A stretch of 64,000 nucleotides of DNA, from assembly GCF_009755275.1 (NCBI RefSeq), contig NZ_WQLA01000007.1:186001-250000 (forward strand), given 5' to 3'. Under the pieces are notes generated by a model. That model had not been told where the DNA came from, searched no databases, and saw only the letters and a list, made by a program, of their open reading frames with translations. The DNA comes from Mucilaginibacter aquatilis. Its GTDB lineage: Bacteria > Bacteroidota > Bacteroidia > Sphingobacteriales > Sphingobacteriaceae. Shown here piece after piece: positions 42,653 to 51,492 of the stretch (positions are counted from its first letter, which is position 1; every line of letters starts with the position of its first letter). The position numbers were made by a program, and so were the translations under genes.

Positions 42653-43378
42653 ATGATAGTTAACTACACCGTAGGTGGTTGGGAAATTATAACACAGCGG
42701 GCGCACGGATTACTTGCCGCTGCATTAGCAAGCAACTGGAATAAGAGTGTACAAAGCCATCGTTGGGTAGAAACGCTTATTGCCATTGCCGAGCATGATG
42801 ATGCCCAACTTGAGATGGAGCAAAATAATTTGCTTACCCCTCAAGGTGGTCCTGTTAATTTCGCAATGCGTGGCATGGAACTATCACATTGCCGCGAAAC
42901 AATGACCCGCGCCTGCAGCAAAAGTATTTACATAGCCCTGCTCTGCTCCTACCATTTAAACTTTTTGTGTAAAGACCAAAACGATGACGCTAGTTTAAAA
43001 GCATTCCTAAATGAACAAAAGGCTTTACGCAAAAAGTGGATAGGACTACTAGGCATGACAGACAACGATCTTGAACATGATTACCGGCTGTTTGAATGGT
43101 GTGATGCTTTATCGCTTTTACTATGCACACAAAAGTGCCAGCCTGAAGGGCGTTCACTTGAAGTTAGCAAAGGGCCTGATGGCAACCTGCATAAACTTAA
43201 AGCAGTTGATAAAGAATATCTGACAATTGATCCTTGGCCATTTGAACAGGATCAATTCACGGTTCAATGCGAAGCCAGATCCATTAAGCAATTGTCTTTT
43301 AAAAGTGATGAGGAGTTTAAAAAAAATTTTAATGAGTGCATTCCGGAGTTAAAAACCTGGAATTTTAAAAAGCAGTAA
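42653..43378 (+). CDS. DUF3891 family protein
   Basis: A 241-residue soluble protein of a family without assigned function. Family-like points are the start (MIVNYTVGGWEIITQRAHGLLAA), IAIAEHDDAQLEME with a His-Asp-Asp group, and MRGMELSHCRETMTRACSKSIYIALLCSYH with conserved His and Arg. The His/Asp pattern of an all-helical fold recalls HD-type metal hydrolases, but this is a weak resemblance. No signal peptide or membrane helix is seen. It is followed 23 bases later by a superfamily 2 helicase in the same direction, so the pair is probably one operon, separate from the glycan genes. Confidence 0.75.
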   Translation: MIVNYTVGGWEIITQRAHGLLAAALASNWNKSVQSHRWVETLIAIAEHDDAQLEMEQNNLLTPQGGPVNFAMRGMELSHCRETMTRACSKSIYIALLCSYHLNFLCKDQNDDASLKAFLNEQKALRKKWIGLLGMTDNDLEHDYRLFEWCDALSLLLCTQKCQPEGRSLEVSKGPDGNLHKLKAVDKEYLTIDPWPFEQDQFTVQCEARSIKQLSFKSDEEFKKNFNECIPELKTWNFKKQ

Positions 43379-43401
43379 CAGCAACATCTAACTATATATT
43401 T

Positions 43402-44946
43402 ATGATCAGCAGTACAATATTGAATACCGACGAAGAGAGCACATCAGATTTATATCCTTACCAGCAAAGAGATTTAAGCAAGCTCTTTGAAAAGATGTTG
43501 CAGATTAATAAAAAGCAAAGAATACTATATCAGTTGCCAACAGGCGGCGGCAAAACCCGGATATTCTCCGAAATAGCTAAACGTTTTATTGCCGATTATA
43601 ATCAAGGGGTAGTAGTACTTACCCATCGTAAAGAACTCTGCAGTCAAACCTCTAATACTTTAAAAAAACTGGGGGTAACCAATAAGGTAATTGACAGTAC
43701 CGTTAAACGACTAAAAGTTAAAGATTGCCGCTCGTGCTTTGTGGCCATGGTTGAAACCTTGCGTAACCGCATCAAAGAAGGCATGATGAACACGTCTGAT
43801 ATTGGCTTGGTAATTATTGATGAAGCGCATCACAATTCGTTTCAAAAACTGCTGGGCAAGTTTCCAAACGCATATATTGTTGGCGTAACAGCTACTCCGT
43901 TCAGCTCAAACGCCGATATGCCCATGTACAAAAACTATGAGCATCTTATTGTAGGCGAAAGCATCCAGAATTTAATTGCTCAAGGGTATTTGGCAAAACC
44001 TGCCAACTGGCGTTATGATGTTGAACTAAATTCTTTAAAAACCGGCATAAATGGTGATTTTACCATTAGCACATCAGATGAGCTGTACTCCTCACCTGCT
44101 ATGCTCGAATTGCTGTTGCATGCATACGAGGCGCATTCCAAAAACAAGAAAACGCTGATCTTCAATAACGGAATTTTCACGTCTAAAAACGTTTGCCAGT
44201 ACTTTGAAGAAGCCGGCTATAACATAAGGCATCTTGATAACCACACTCCTGCTGTTGAACGTGCAGAAATTTTAAAATGGTTTAAAAAGACTAAAGGAGC
44301 TATATTAACATCTGTTTCCATATTAACCACCGGTTTTGATGAGCCTACCGTTCAAACGGTAATATTAAACCGCGCCACCACATCAATAACCCTTTACCAC
44401 CAGATGATTGGGCGTGGAGCTCGTAGATTACCCAACAAAAAAACATTTACCATAATAGATTTGGGAAATAACACCGACCGGTTTGGTCAGTGGCAAACGC
44501 CTTTGGACTGGCAGTTGATTTTTGAACGCCCGGAAGCCTTTGCCGAAAGCCTGCACGCGCAAACAGAAAGTGAAGCGCATCCTATACCGGCTGATTTGAA
44601 GGCTAAGTTTCCAAAAAGTTTGCAAATGAGCTTTGATATTCAGGATGCCTACAAAAAAGCGCTCGATAGTAATCAGAAGCCTAAGATTGTGATGCGCGAT
44701 TCTATTAGGCAGCATGCCATTATGTGCATAGAAAATGCCGAATCAATTTCAGAAGGTTTGGCGCTTGCCGCCGAGCTAAGTAAAGAGATTGATTGGAGGG
44801 TAAAGCAATATTCGAAATGTCTGGGCAAGGTAACCAAAAACTACACAGACTGGCTTAAGGAAGATTACAGGAATAAACTGAATACGATAATAAGCAAACT
44901 CATGCAAAGGCGTAAAGGGAATGATACAGTTGCGCTGTCTGCCTAG
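43402..44946 (+). CDS. Superfamily 2 DEAD/DEAH helicase, RadD-like
   Basis: A 514-residue protein with both RecA-like lobes. The Q-like start YPYQQRDLSKLFE is followed by Walker A LPTGGGKTR (about residue 50), VVVLTHRKELC (Ia), IIDEAHH (II), GVTATPF (III), then the second lobe with LIFNNGIFTSKNVC (IV), ILTTGFDEPTVQTVILNRATTS (V) and YHQMIGRGARRL (VI). About 130 residues follow, with no recognised domain. The pattern resembles RadD/YejH-type ATPases that help DNA repair after strand breaks. The 23-base spacing to the DUF3891 gene suggests they work together. DNA or RNA specificity cannot be told from the motifs alone. Confidence 0.88.
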   Translation: MISSTILNTDEESTSDLYPYQQRDLSKLFEKMLQINKKQRILYQLPTGGGKTRIFSEIAKRFIADYNQGVVVLTHRKELCSQTSNTLKKLGVTNKVIDSTVKRLKVKDCRSCFVAMVETLRNRIKEGMMNTSDIGLVIIDEAHHNSFQKLLGKFPNAYIVGVTATPFSSNADMPMYKNYEHLIVGESIQNLIAQGYLAKPANWRYDVELNSLKTGINGDFTISTSDELYSSPAMLELLLHAYEAHSKNKKTLIFNNGIFTSKNVCQYFEEAGYNIRHLDNHTPAVERAEILKWFKKTKGAILTSVSILTTGFDEPTVQTVILNRATTSITLYHQMIGRGARRLPNKKTFTIIDLGNNTDRFGQWQTPLDWQLIFERPEAFAESLHAQTESEAHPIPADLKAKFPKSLQMSFDIQDAYKKALDSNQKPKIVMRDSIRQHAIMCIENAESISEGLALAAELSKEIDWRVKQYSKCLGKVTKNYTDWLKEDYRNKLNTIISKLMQRRKGNDTVALSA

Positions 44947-45025
44947 TATTTAATACTTAAAGCCAAGAGCCAGAGGGAGTGGTATGGTAGTTGTAATTTG
45001 AATCATACATCTATCTTAAATAATT

Positions 45026-45142
45026 ATGGCAACTAAAGGAAAAAAAGACTCATGTTGGTCTGGTTACAAAAAAGAGGGAACAAAGAAAAAAAACGGTAAA
45101 ACTGTTCCGAATTGTGTAAAGAACTCATCTAAAAAGAGCTAA
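45026..45142 (+). CDS. Small Lys-rich 38-residue protein
   Basis: ATG at 45026, stop TAA at 45140-45142. The protein reads MATKGKKDSCWSGYKKEG, then TKKKNGKTVPNCVKNSSKKS. It is strongly basic, with 13 Lys in 38 residues. It has two Cys (10 and 30) and a CWSGYK...KKNGKTVPNC pattern. Similar mini-proteins with a CWxGYxxxGxKxKxGKxVPNC form are often predicted in bacteria and phages, usually without a function. It stands alone behind the helicase gene, its stop codon touches a perfect terminator stem, and it is therefore probably a real short transcript. It could bind nucleic acid or zinc. Confidence 0.6.
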   Translation: MATKGKKDSCWSGYKKEGTKKKNGKTVPNCVKNSSKKS

Positions 45143-45178
45143 AAAAAGGAGGGTTGATTCAGTCAACCCTCCTTTTTT
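45141..45178. terminator. Bidirectional intrinsic terminator between the small protein and GH31 genes
   Basis: A run of seven A, then GGAGGGTTGA (45148-45157), loop TTCAG, TCAACCCTCC (45163-45172) and six T. A perfect 10-bp stem with A and T runs on both sides serves both convergent genes. Confidence 0.92.
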
Positions 45179-45197
45179 GCTATAAATTTTATTGTAC

Positions 45198-47372
45198 TTA
45201 AAGTAAATTAACAGAAATGCCTTTTACTGCATCACCAGTTGCTTCATAAGTTTTGCCGTCTTTTACAACCACCACTTTAACATTGCTGGTTACACTGGTC
45301 ATATTGTAGCCGCCAACTTTCGAAATAAGCTTTACCTGTACTTTATTGTTAACTGTTTTAGCTCCAAAATTCAGTAAGCTATACTTCCCTTCTTTAAAGC
45401 CCCATCCTTCACCGGCATCCCAATACAATGTTCCTGATGCTTGATTTTTTTTGTCGAGGCATACATAAAGCGTTAGAGGCTTAAGCGAGGGTTGTGTTGT
45501 ATTTTGTACTACTTTGCCAGCCGGTATAATGCTACCGCCTTTAATTAATAGTTTGGCTTGATACTCATCATCCTCTTCACCATCAATCAATTTAAGGTTT
45601 TCCCATATACCCTTAGGTAGCGCCGGGTTTTTAGCAAACGACGGTATAACTAAAAGCCGCTCACCCAGTAAAAATGCCTGTTCTTCATTTCTTAGTTTTG
45701 GATCTTTTACGTCGTCAAAGAATACGGGCAACATAACAGGTATACCGGTTTTATGTGCCTGCTGAAATAACGTATACATATAAGGCAGTAAACGGTACCT
45801 ACGCTCCAATGCAATGCGCGAAGTTCTCTCAATAGCGGGGCCAAAAGCCCATGGTTCTTTGTCATTTGTTCCGGCACAGGCGTGTCCACGGGCAAAGGGG
45901 AGTAAGTTTCCAAACCCAATCCATTGAGCCCACAATTCTCCGCTTGTATTTTCCAGGAAGCCGCCAATATCAGGGCCACTAAATGGTTGTCCCGATAGTC
46001 CTAACGTAAGCGACATAGGTACTGATAGTTTCATAAACTTAGGGTCGGCAAGGTTGTCACCGGTCCAGGTTGCTGCAAACCTTTGGCCTCCAAGCAAGTT
46101 TGCCCGCGTTAATACAAACGGACGCTTTTGCGGGTTAGCAGCTAAGATACCTTTGCGCGATGCCTCAACCATAAATCGGCCGTAGGCATTATGATAAAGC
46201 AAATGCGTTCCGGCCGGTAGCTTGTCTCCGCCCCTATGTGGTGTGTTATAAGGCATTGTTCCCAACCTCAGGTCAGTTGAAAAATGGTTATCATTTATCG
46301 CCGGCTCATTCATATCATTCCATATACCGTCAATACCTGTACCCATAAAATCTTTGTAAAGATTAGCCCACCATGTACGTGCGCGAGGCATGGTAAAGTC
46401 AGGAAAGACACAATCGCCGGGCCATACTTTGCCATGATACTCCCTACCATCAGGCTGTTTCACCCAAACATCGTTAGCAGATCCTGACTTGTACACAGCA
46501 TAACCAGTATCGACCTTTACGCCTGGGTCTATCATGTAAATTGCTTTGAACCCTTTTGTGTGCAGGTCTTTATTTAAGTTTGCCGGATCAGGAAAGTTCT
46601 TTTTATTGAAAGTAAACACCCGGTAACCTTCCATATAATCAATGTCCATCCAAATAACATCGCAGGGAATGTCTTTTTGACGGAAGGTGTTTGCAATTGT
46701 ACGCACCTTATCTTCGCTGGCATATGAGAAACGGCATTGGTGATAACCCAACGCCCACAATGGCGGTAAATCAATTGTTCCGGTAAGTTGGGCAAGGCCT
46801 TTCAAAACCTCCTGCGGCGATTGCCGGTCAATTACATAAACATTGAATAATGCCCCCTCACTTCTGTATTTAATTTTGTCTGAATTGGTGGTAAGTTCTG
46901 CTTTCCATGAACTATCAAAGATAATTCCGAAGGCAGTTCCGTTTTCACGCACACCCATTACCCACGGGTGGGTTTGGTAAAGCCTCGAGCCGCCATCTGC
47001 ACCGTAAGCGCCGCTATCAGTATTCCATAGTTTTATGGTTTGCCCATTTCGAAGCAGTGGACCTGTCACTTCCCCTCCTCCGTAAACACTAATATTTCCG
47101 GTTAAATCAATACTTGCTCCTGCCTTTCCATCCCGAAGAAAAAACACCGGCTTAATTTTCCATGTGGCCGGTACCGGCGACTTAATAGCCATTTCTGACT
47201 TTAATATTAGAGGTGGGGTTTTATAAGCGCTAAAACCAAGAGGGCTGAATTTTGCAATTGATTTACCAACCATGCCTGATTCTTTGATTTTAACCTGTTG
47301 TGCCTGAAGTTTTAAAGTCAAAACAACCGTTAGTATTGAAAAGCATAGATAGATTTTTAGTGCGCGAACCAT
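45198..47372 (-). CDS. Glycoside hydrolase family 31 enzyme (alpha-glucosidase type)
   Basis: A 724-residue exported enzyme with a signal peptide (LTVVLTLKLQAQ). The N-terminal beta-domain, the GH31 barrel (about 215-570) and C-terminal beta-domains are present. The nucleophile is Asp353 in GIWNDMNEP, and the acid/base is the Asp of ATWTGDN further on. YHQCRFSYASEDKV and CDVIWMDIDYMEGYRVFTF are typical of alpha-glucosidases; other GH31 members act on alpha-xylosides or sulfoquinovosides. It is last on the mannan locus strand, behind a terminator (47420-47449), so it may be expressed apart from the SusCDE genes. Its presence implies a glycan with an alpha-glucosyl-like cap. Confidence 0.92.
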   Translation of the reverse strand: MVRALKIYLCFSILTVVLTLKLQAQQVKIKESGMVGKSIAKFSPLGFSAYKTPPLILKSEMAIKSPVPATWKIKPVFFLRDGKAGASIDLTGNISVYGGGEVTGPLLRNGQTIKLWNTDSGAYGADGGSRLYQTHPWVMGVRENGTAFGIIFDSSWKAELTTNSDKIKYRSEGALFNVYVIDRQSPQEVLKGLAQLTGTIDLPPLWALGYHQCRFSYASEDKVRTIANTFRQKDIPCDVIWMDIDYMEGYRVFTFNKKNFPDPANLNKDLHTKGFKAIYMIDPGVKVDTGYAVYKSGSANDVWVKQPDGREYHGKVWPGDCVFPDFTMPRARTWWANLYKDFMGTGIDGIWNDMNEPAINDNHFSTDLRLGTMPYNTPHRGGDKLPAGTHLLYHNAYGRFMVEASRKGILAANPQKRPFVLTRANLLGGQRFAATWTGDNLADPKFMKLSVPMSLTLGLSGQPFSGPDIGGFLENTSGELWAQWIGFGNLLPFARGHACAGTNDKEPWAFGPAIERTSRIALERRYRLLPYMYTLFQQAHKTGIPVMLPVFFDDVKDPKLRNEEQAFLLGERLLVIPSFAKNPALPKGIWENLKLIDGEEDDEYQAKLLIKGGSIIPAGKVVQNTTQPSLKPLTLYVCLDKKNQASGTLYWDAGEGWGFKEGKYSLLNFGAKTVNNKVQVKLISKVGGYNMTSVTSNVKVVVVKDGKTYEATGDAVKGISVNLL

Positions 47373-47419
47373 GTATAAAAGACTTATTTAAAAAAGGGCT
47401 TGTAATAATTGTTAAAAAC

Positions 47420-47449
47420 AAAAGCGCCTGGTTTTGGCCGGGCGCTTTT
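47420..47449 (-). terminator. Terminator after the surface GH76 gene
   Basis: AAAAGCGCC and GGCGCTTTT arms, with extra pairs in TGG/GGCC around a TTTT loop, make a strong stem with a T-run on the minus strand. It separates the SusCDE-GH76 transcript from GH31, either fully or as partial read-through control. Confidence 0.75.
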
Positions 47450-47465
47450 GCATTGTGATAAGGTA

Positions 47466-48629
47466 TTACTTAATTAAACCTTGTTTACTTAATGTAGCGG
47501 CAGCTTCTAGAAGCATCATACCGCTTAATTGAGTGGTTAAATCAATAGTTGCACCCGGTTTGCTTTTCCAGTTTGAATTGATAAGCAATTGCGGACGGCT
47601 TATACCTTGAGTATAAAGGGTGGTTGCATTAAAGTTAAGGAAACTGATCATTGCGTCTTTATCAGCTTTTGGTACTGCAGGCTCTTGAACAAGCAAAGTT
47701 AAGTATCTTATTAAGATGCCTTTAAATAAACCTCCGTCACCCTGGCCTTCATCTTTCAAAATTCCTCCCGGAGATAACTCCAAATCTTGAATAGTAGCTT
47801 TAGCGGTGCGAATGGCATCATTAAGATAAGCCACCTCATTGGTTGTTTTATAAAGCTCTAATCCCGCGCCAATAAATACGCCCTGGTTATAGGTATATTT
47901 ATTTTTAGTGATTACGCCGTCGTTGTTGTAGTTCACGCCGTCCCATAATATTCCGTTGGCCGGGTCAACAAGCTTGCCTTTAAGCCATGTATATAATTCG
48001 CGGGCAATTTGCAAGTCGGCAGCATTTTTTTGCACGCGATATAAACGTGTAGCAAAAATTATTGCCGGTGCATTTGCAGGCGTATTTTTAAAATAATTAC
48101 GATCTTTAGTCCAGCCTATGCCACCGCCTTGGATATCGTTCCGGCCGGTTTTAATGTCAGTCCATAAAATGTTTACTGCATCCAGGTAAGCATTGTCGTT
48201 AGTAACCTCATAGCTACGTAGGGCCGACAAGGCAAGCCACTCCATATCATCATAAAAATTATTCTGGAACCTGTTGCCGTTACTCTCCTTGATGCCATTA
48301 AGCAAGCTTAACATACGTTGCTTGTATACATCATTTTTGGTTCTGATGTAAGCATCAACCATAACATCAAGCGCGTGAGCATTTGGCCAGTAGTGGAAGG
48401 TGGTCTTATCTGCGTTGTTTTCTTTGAAATACTTTCCGTTTGCCGATAAGTAACTTGAGTAAAGCCTGTCTTGTACCGAATCGGCAGTTGCAGCCCACGA
48501 GTAATTTACCGCCGCTACCTGCTCATCATTATATAAAGGCACGGCTTTATCCTTCAGGCATGAGCTTGCTGCGGTTACCAGCAAAATTGCACCTGATATG
48601 CTGAAAGCTTTTATGCTATTAAATTTCAT
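47466..48629 (-). CDS. Surface lipoprotein endo-alpha-1,6-mannanase, glycoside hydrolase family 76 (first copy)
   Basis: The ATG at 48629 (MKFNSIKAFSISGAILLVTAASSC) gives a clean lipoprotein signal; an upstream ATG at 48659 would bury it. The mature part of about 365 residues is an (alpha/alpha)6 barrel with the GH76 catalytic pair Asp127-Asp128 in FYDDMEWLAL. GGGIGWTKDRNYFKNTPANAPAIIFA and YTYNQGVFIGAGLEL are other family motifs. GH76 enzymes cut the alpha-1,6-mannan backbone of fungal mannoproteins. The lipoprotein form plus position after SusC, SusD and SusE points to the cell surface, where it would make fragments for import. Confidence 0.9.
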   Translation of the reverse strand: MKFNSIKAFSISGAILLVTAASSCLKDKAVPLYNDEQVAAVNYSWAATADSVQDRLYSSYLSANGKYFKENNADKTTFHYWPNAHALDVMVDAYIRTKNDVYKQRMLSLLNGIKESNGNRFQNNFYDDMEWLALSALRSYEVTNDNAYLDAVNILWTDIKTGRNDIQGGGIGWTKDRNYFKNTPANAPAIIFATRLYRVQKNAADLQIARELYTWLKGKLVDPANGILWDGVNYNNDGVITKNKYTYNQGVFIGAGLELYKTTNEVAYLNDAIRTAKATIQDLELSPGGILKDEGQGDGGLFKGILIRYLTLLVQEPAVPKADKDAMISFLNFNATTLYTQGISRPQLLINSNWKSKPGATIDLTTQLSGMMLLEAAATLSKQGLIK

Positions 48630-48685
48630 ATTGTGTTTATTTAAAACCGCTGCTGCCACTTTAATTAATGGCAGCAGCAGATAAA

Positions 48686-49828
48686 TTATTTAACAGTAAT
48701 GGTGTGATTATAAGCTGTAGAGGCAGCATTGAAGTTCACTGTGATATCTACGTTTTTGTTATCAGCAGCTGAATTGAACTTATATGAATTATCATATTGG
48801 TTACCGTCAACCTTGGTTAAGTTGAAGTAAGCCGGAGCAGTATTGGCATCCGGACGGTTATTGTCGCGGTTGCTGCTGCCATACCATTCGTTTGTAGCTA
48901 CACCCGCAGCATCTTTAACTCCCATGCGGAATTTGTAACGCTCATCTCTGCCCCATGTTTCCTGACGGAATACTATAGGCGCGTTGGTAATAGTCCAAAC
49001 GCCGTTTGAGGTATAGTTAAGCGTATGTAAAATCTTATTTTCTGGCGAGAACCATAATCCAACAGAGGTTATTTCTGTTAATGTAGTGCTGGTTTCTTCA
49101 AATTTAACTGCAATACGGTAAACCTTAGTACCACCGGCAACAGTTATATCTCCACCTTCAACTAAGGTTGTGCCATTATTTGAATAGGTCTTTGCTGAAG
49201 CATTAGTACCTGCTGCAAAATGGTAAGTACCGGCTTTTAGTGATGTATACATTTCAAAGCTACCTTGTCCGAGCTTTTTAAAGCGTAGTGCTTTAGTTAA
49301 ATCGGCACCAGCTTCGGTGGCGCTACCTGTTAAATACAAGTCGGCAGGTACCTCTGCAAAACCAGCAGGGCGCTCAACTTCAATAAGTCTTGAAGTTGTC
49401 GATTTTTGCAGGTTGATGCCTTTTGAAGCCCAAATTGTCCATTTTAGTTTTCCGGTTGCTAATGATTGGATACCCGCCATGTTAGCAATCCTATTCAAAT
49501 CTGCATCACTGATGGTAAGCTTTGTTCTCATACCCTTCTCGTCTGATGGAACAGAATATAAAGGTTGTGAAAAGTCGCCAGTAGCCTTGTCAAAAACTAC
49601 TTCATAAAGCACAAGTCCGCCATCCTCGGCGCGAGATTGCTCCCACTCAAAAGTTTGAGTGCCCGCTTTAGGATCAAGCTTAATAAATTTATTATCAGTA
49701 GGACCGTAGAAATTTGTAACTGCCGATACATTCGTATTACTAAGTTCTTTGTCTTTTTTGCAACCAACACCCACGCAAACAAATAGAGCAAGGGTCAACA
49801 CATTTAATTTATATGCTAAGTTTTTCAT
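48686..49828 (-). CDS. SusE-like outer membrane glycan-binding lipoprotein
   Basis: A 380-residue lipoprotein (signal VCVGVGC, Cys23). Residues about 30-150 form the SusE-type N-terminal domain (TFEWEQSRAEDGGLVLYEVVFDK, LKWTIWASKG). Two beta-sandwich modules of starch- or glycan-binding style follow (DLYLTGSATEAG, then WFSPENKILHTLNY). The aromatic-rich faces (WYGSSNRD, RQETWGRDERY) could contact sugar. It lies between SusD and the surface GH76 gene on the same strand, 30 and 56 bases away. It should hold mannan fragments at the cell surface for the enzyme and the SusCD importer. It has no catalytic motif. Confidence 0.85.
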   Translation of the reverse strand: MKNLAYKLNVLTLALFVCVGVGCKKDKELSNTNVSAVTNFYGPTDNKFIKLDPKAGTQTFEWEQSRAEDGGLVLYEVVFDKATGDFSQPLYSVPSDEKGMRTKLTISDADLNRIANMAGIQSLATGKLKWTIWASKGINLQKSTTSRLIEVERPAGFAEVPADLYLTGSATEAGADLTKALRFKKLGQGSFEMYTSLKAGTYHFAAGTNASAKTYSNNGTTLVEGGDITVAGGTKVYRIAVKFEETSTTLTEITSVGLWFSPENKILHTLNYTSNGVWTITNAPIVFRQETWGRDERYKFRMGVKDAAGVATNEWYGSSNRDNNRPDANTAPAYFNLTKVDGNQYDNSYKFNSAADNKNVDITVNFNAASTAYNHTITVK

Positions 49829-49858
49829 TTTTAATTTCTTATCGAGTTGTTCAATTAT

Positions 49859-51481
49859 TTACCATCCTGGGTTTTGAGTCAAATTCGGGTTGAGGTTTCT
49901 CTCCTCGCGTGGAATTGGCCACAGATAATGCCTTGCCGGGTCAAACACACGCTGGTTTGCCCTTATGTAGCCATTATCAATTGACGGAGGACCAAATTTT
50001 GCACCATGAGCCCAACCGTTTAAAACAGTTTCGGCCGTGCGCCATCTGCGAATATCAAATATTCTTAAGCCTTCCATAGCCAATTCGGTACGGCGCTCAT
50101 TACGAATGATACTACGTAAGCCATCTTGTCCGGCGGCTGCATTGTAATTAAGTGCAGTAGCGCTGGTGAATCCGGCACGTGACCGTAACGCACGAATAGT
50201 ACGGTCCCAAACATCATTTGTCATTTGGCCTAACTCATTCTTAGCCTCTGCATACATCAGCAAAACATCGGCGTAGCGAATTAGTATTAAGTTAAGACCT
50301 GATTGGAAATTTGCTGCTGATGTTGGATCGTAGTACTTACGCAGATAATAACCTGTTGACGACGAAACAGAACCCGGTGCATACTCATCTACCCGGCTTT
50401 GATCAGGATCGGTGCCTGGTTTAGTGTAGATTGTTTTTGTAGTACCGTCCGGCTTTTTCCATTGATAGTTATGATAAACTATAGTTGCAGTAAGACGAGG
50501 GTCACGGTTAACATATGGATTGTTCTCATCATAACCCGAACCGGCTTGGTTTATGGCCAACCCGTTTGTCATTAAGTAACTGTCTACCAGTTCCTGGGTT
50601 GGTGCAAAGTTATTCAGTCTTGCACCCACAGATATAGGGGCAAAATCAAAGAAATTATTGTAAGTACGTAATAGTGGCACATATTGCATATCTAATATTA
50701 CTTCGCTGTTGTATTCATTTTGAGGCAAGAATAAACCCTCATAAGATGAGAACAGGCTGTAAGAACCATTAGCACCTGACATAAGCTGCTCACATCCGGT
50801 TACCACATCTTGCCATCTTCCCTCGTACAATAATGCACGAGTTTTCAATGCTATTGCAGCGCCTTTTGTGATACGACCTTTATCAGCAGCAGCATAAGCT
50901 GTGTTTAATGGTAGAACTGCGGTAGCAGCATCTAACTCTTTTAAAACAAAGTCAACTACCTGCGCGCGTGGTGAACGGCTTATAGTTTTTGCCTCATCAA
51001 TAGTGATGTCTTTTTCAAACAGCGGCACATCGCCAAACCAGGTATATAATTGAAAATATTGGAAAGCACGAATGAAACGAATTTCACTTTTCATACGCTC
51101 ACGTAAAGCGGGATCCATGTTCGCAACTTTATCAACATTTTCTAAAAAAACGTTACAGGTTTTGATGCACGAGTAGTGATTATCCCATTCGCCATTGAAA
51201 CGACCAAGCGAAGGATCCTGATTACCCGCCGCAATTGTTGCCACGCCTTCGTTATCGCCCCTGCTGTTGTACGCATTATCTGATAAAGCTTCGTTGTAGA
51301 AAAAATAGTTATTGTTGAACATTTGCGAGTATGCAGTGTTCAAAACGGTTTTGGCCTTTTCAGTTGTTGTCCAGTAATTTAAATCTGTAAAGCGGTCCAC
51401 GGGTGCCAGGTCAAGCTTCTTACACGAAACGCCTAGTATGAGCAGCACCAGTATTAAACCTTTGCTTTTTATATTTCTCAT
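49859..51481 (-). CDS. SusD/RagB-like surface glycan-binding lipoprotein (mannan locus)
   Basis: A 540-residue lipoprotein with the signal LILVLLILGVSC (Cys20). It has the SusD features: an N-terminal part with LDLAPVDRFTDLNYW, TPR-like helices (RFIRAFQYFQLYTWFGDVPLFEKDI), and a C-terminal RagB domain (LILIRYADVLLMYAEAKNELG and ERRTELAMEGLRIFDIRRWR, ending YLWPIPREERNLNPNLTQNPGW). It lies 11 bases after the SusC gene on the same strand, as in all SusCD pairs, and 30 bases before the SusE-like gene. It should bind the mannan oligosaccharide that SusC imports. Confidence 0.95.
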   Translation of the reverse strand: MRNIKSKGLILVLLILGVSCKKLDLAPVDRFTDLNYWTTTEKAKTVLNTAYSQMFNNNYFFYNEALSDNAYNSRGDNEGVATIAAGNQDPSLGRFNGEWDNHYSCIKTCNVFLENVDKVANMDPALRERMKSEIRFIRAFQYFQLYTWFGDVPLFEKDITIDEAKTISRSPRAQVVDFVLKELDAATAVLPLNTAYAAADKGRITKGAAIALKTRALLYEGRWQDVVTGCEQLMSGANGSYSLFSSYEGLFLPQNEYNSEVILDMQYVPLLRTYNNFFDFAPISVGARLNNFAPTQELVDSYLMTNGLAINQAGSGYDENNPYVNRDPRLTATIVYHNYQWKKPDGTTKTIYTKPGTDPDQSRVDEYAPGSVSSSTGYYLRKYYDPTSAANFQSGLNLILIRYADVLLMYAEAKNELGQMTNDVWDRTIRALRSRAGFTSATALNYNAAAGQDGLRSIIRNERRTELAMEGLRIFDIRRWRTAETVLNGWAHGAKFGPPSIDNGYIRANQRVFDPARHYLWPIPREERNLNPNLTQNPGW

Positions 51482-51492
51482 TTTCGTAATAT

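Noticed and set aside
42653..45142. DUF3891 plus helicase as a known named anti-phage defence system
   Set aside because: No nuclease, reverse transcriptase, toxin or other defence hallmark is present; only the pairing itself is suggestive.
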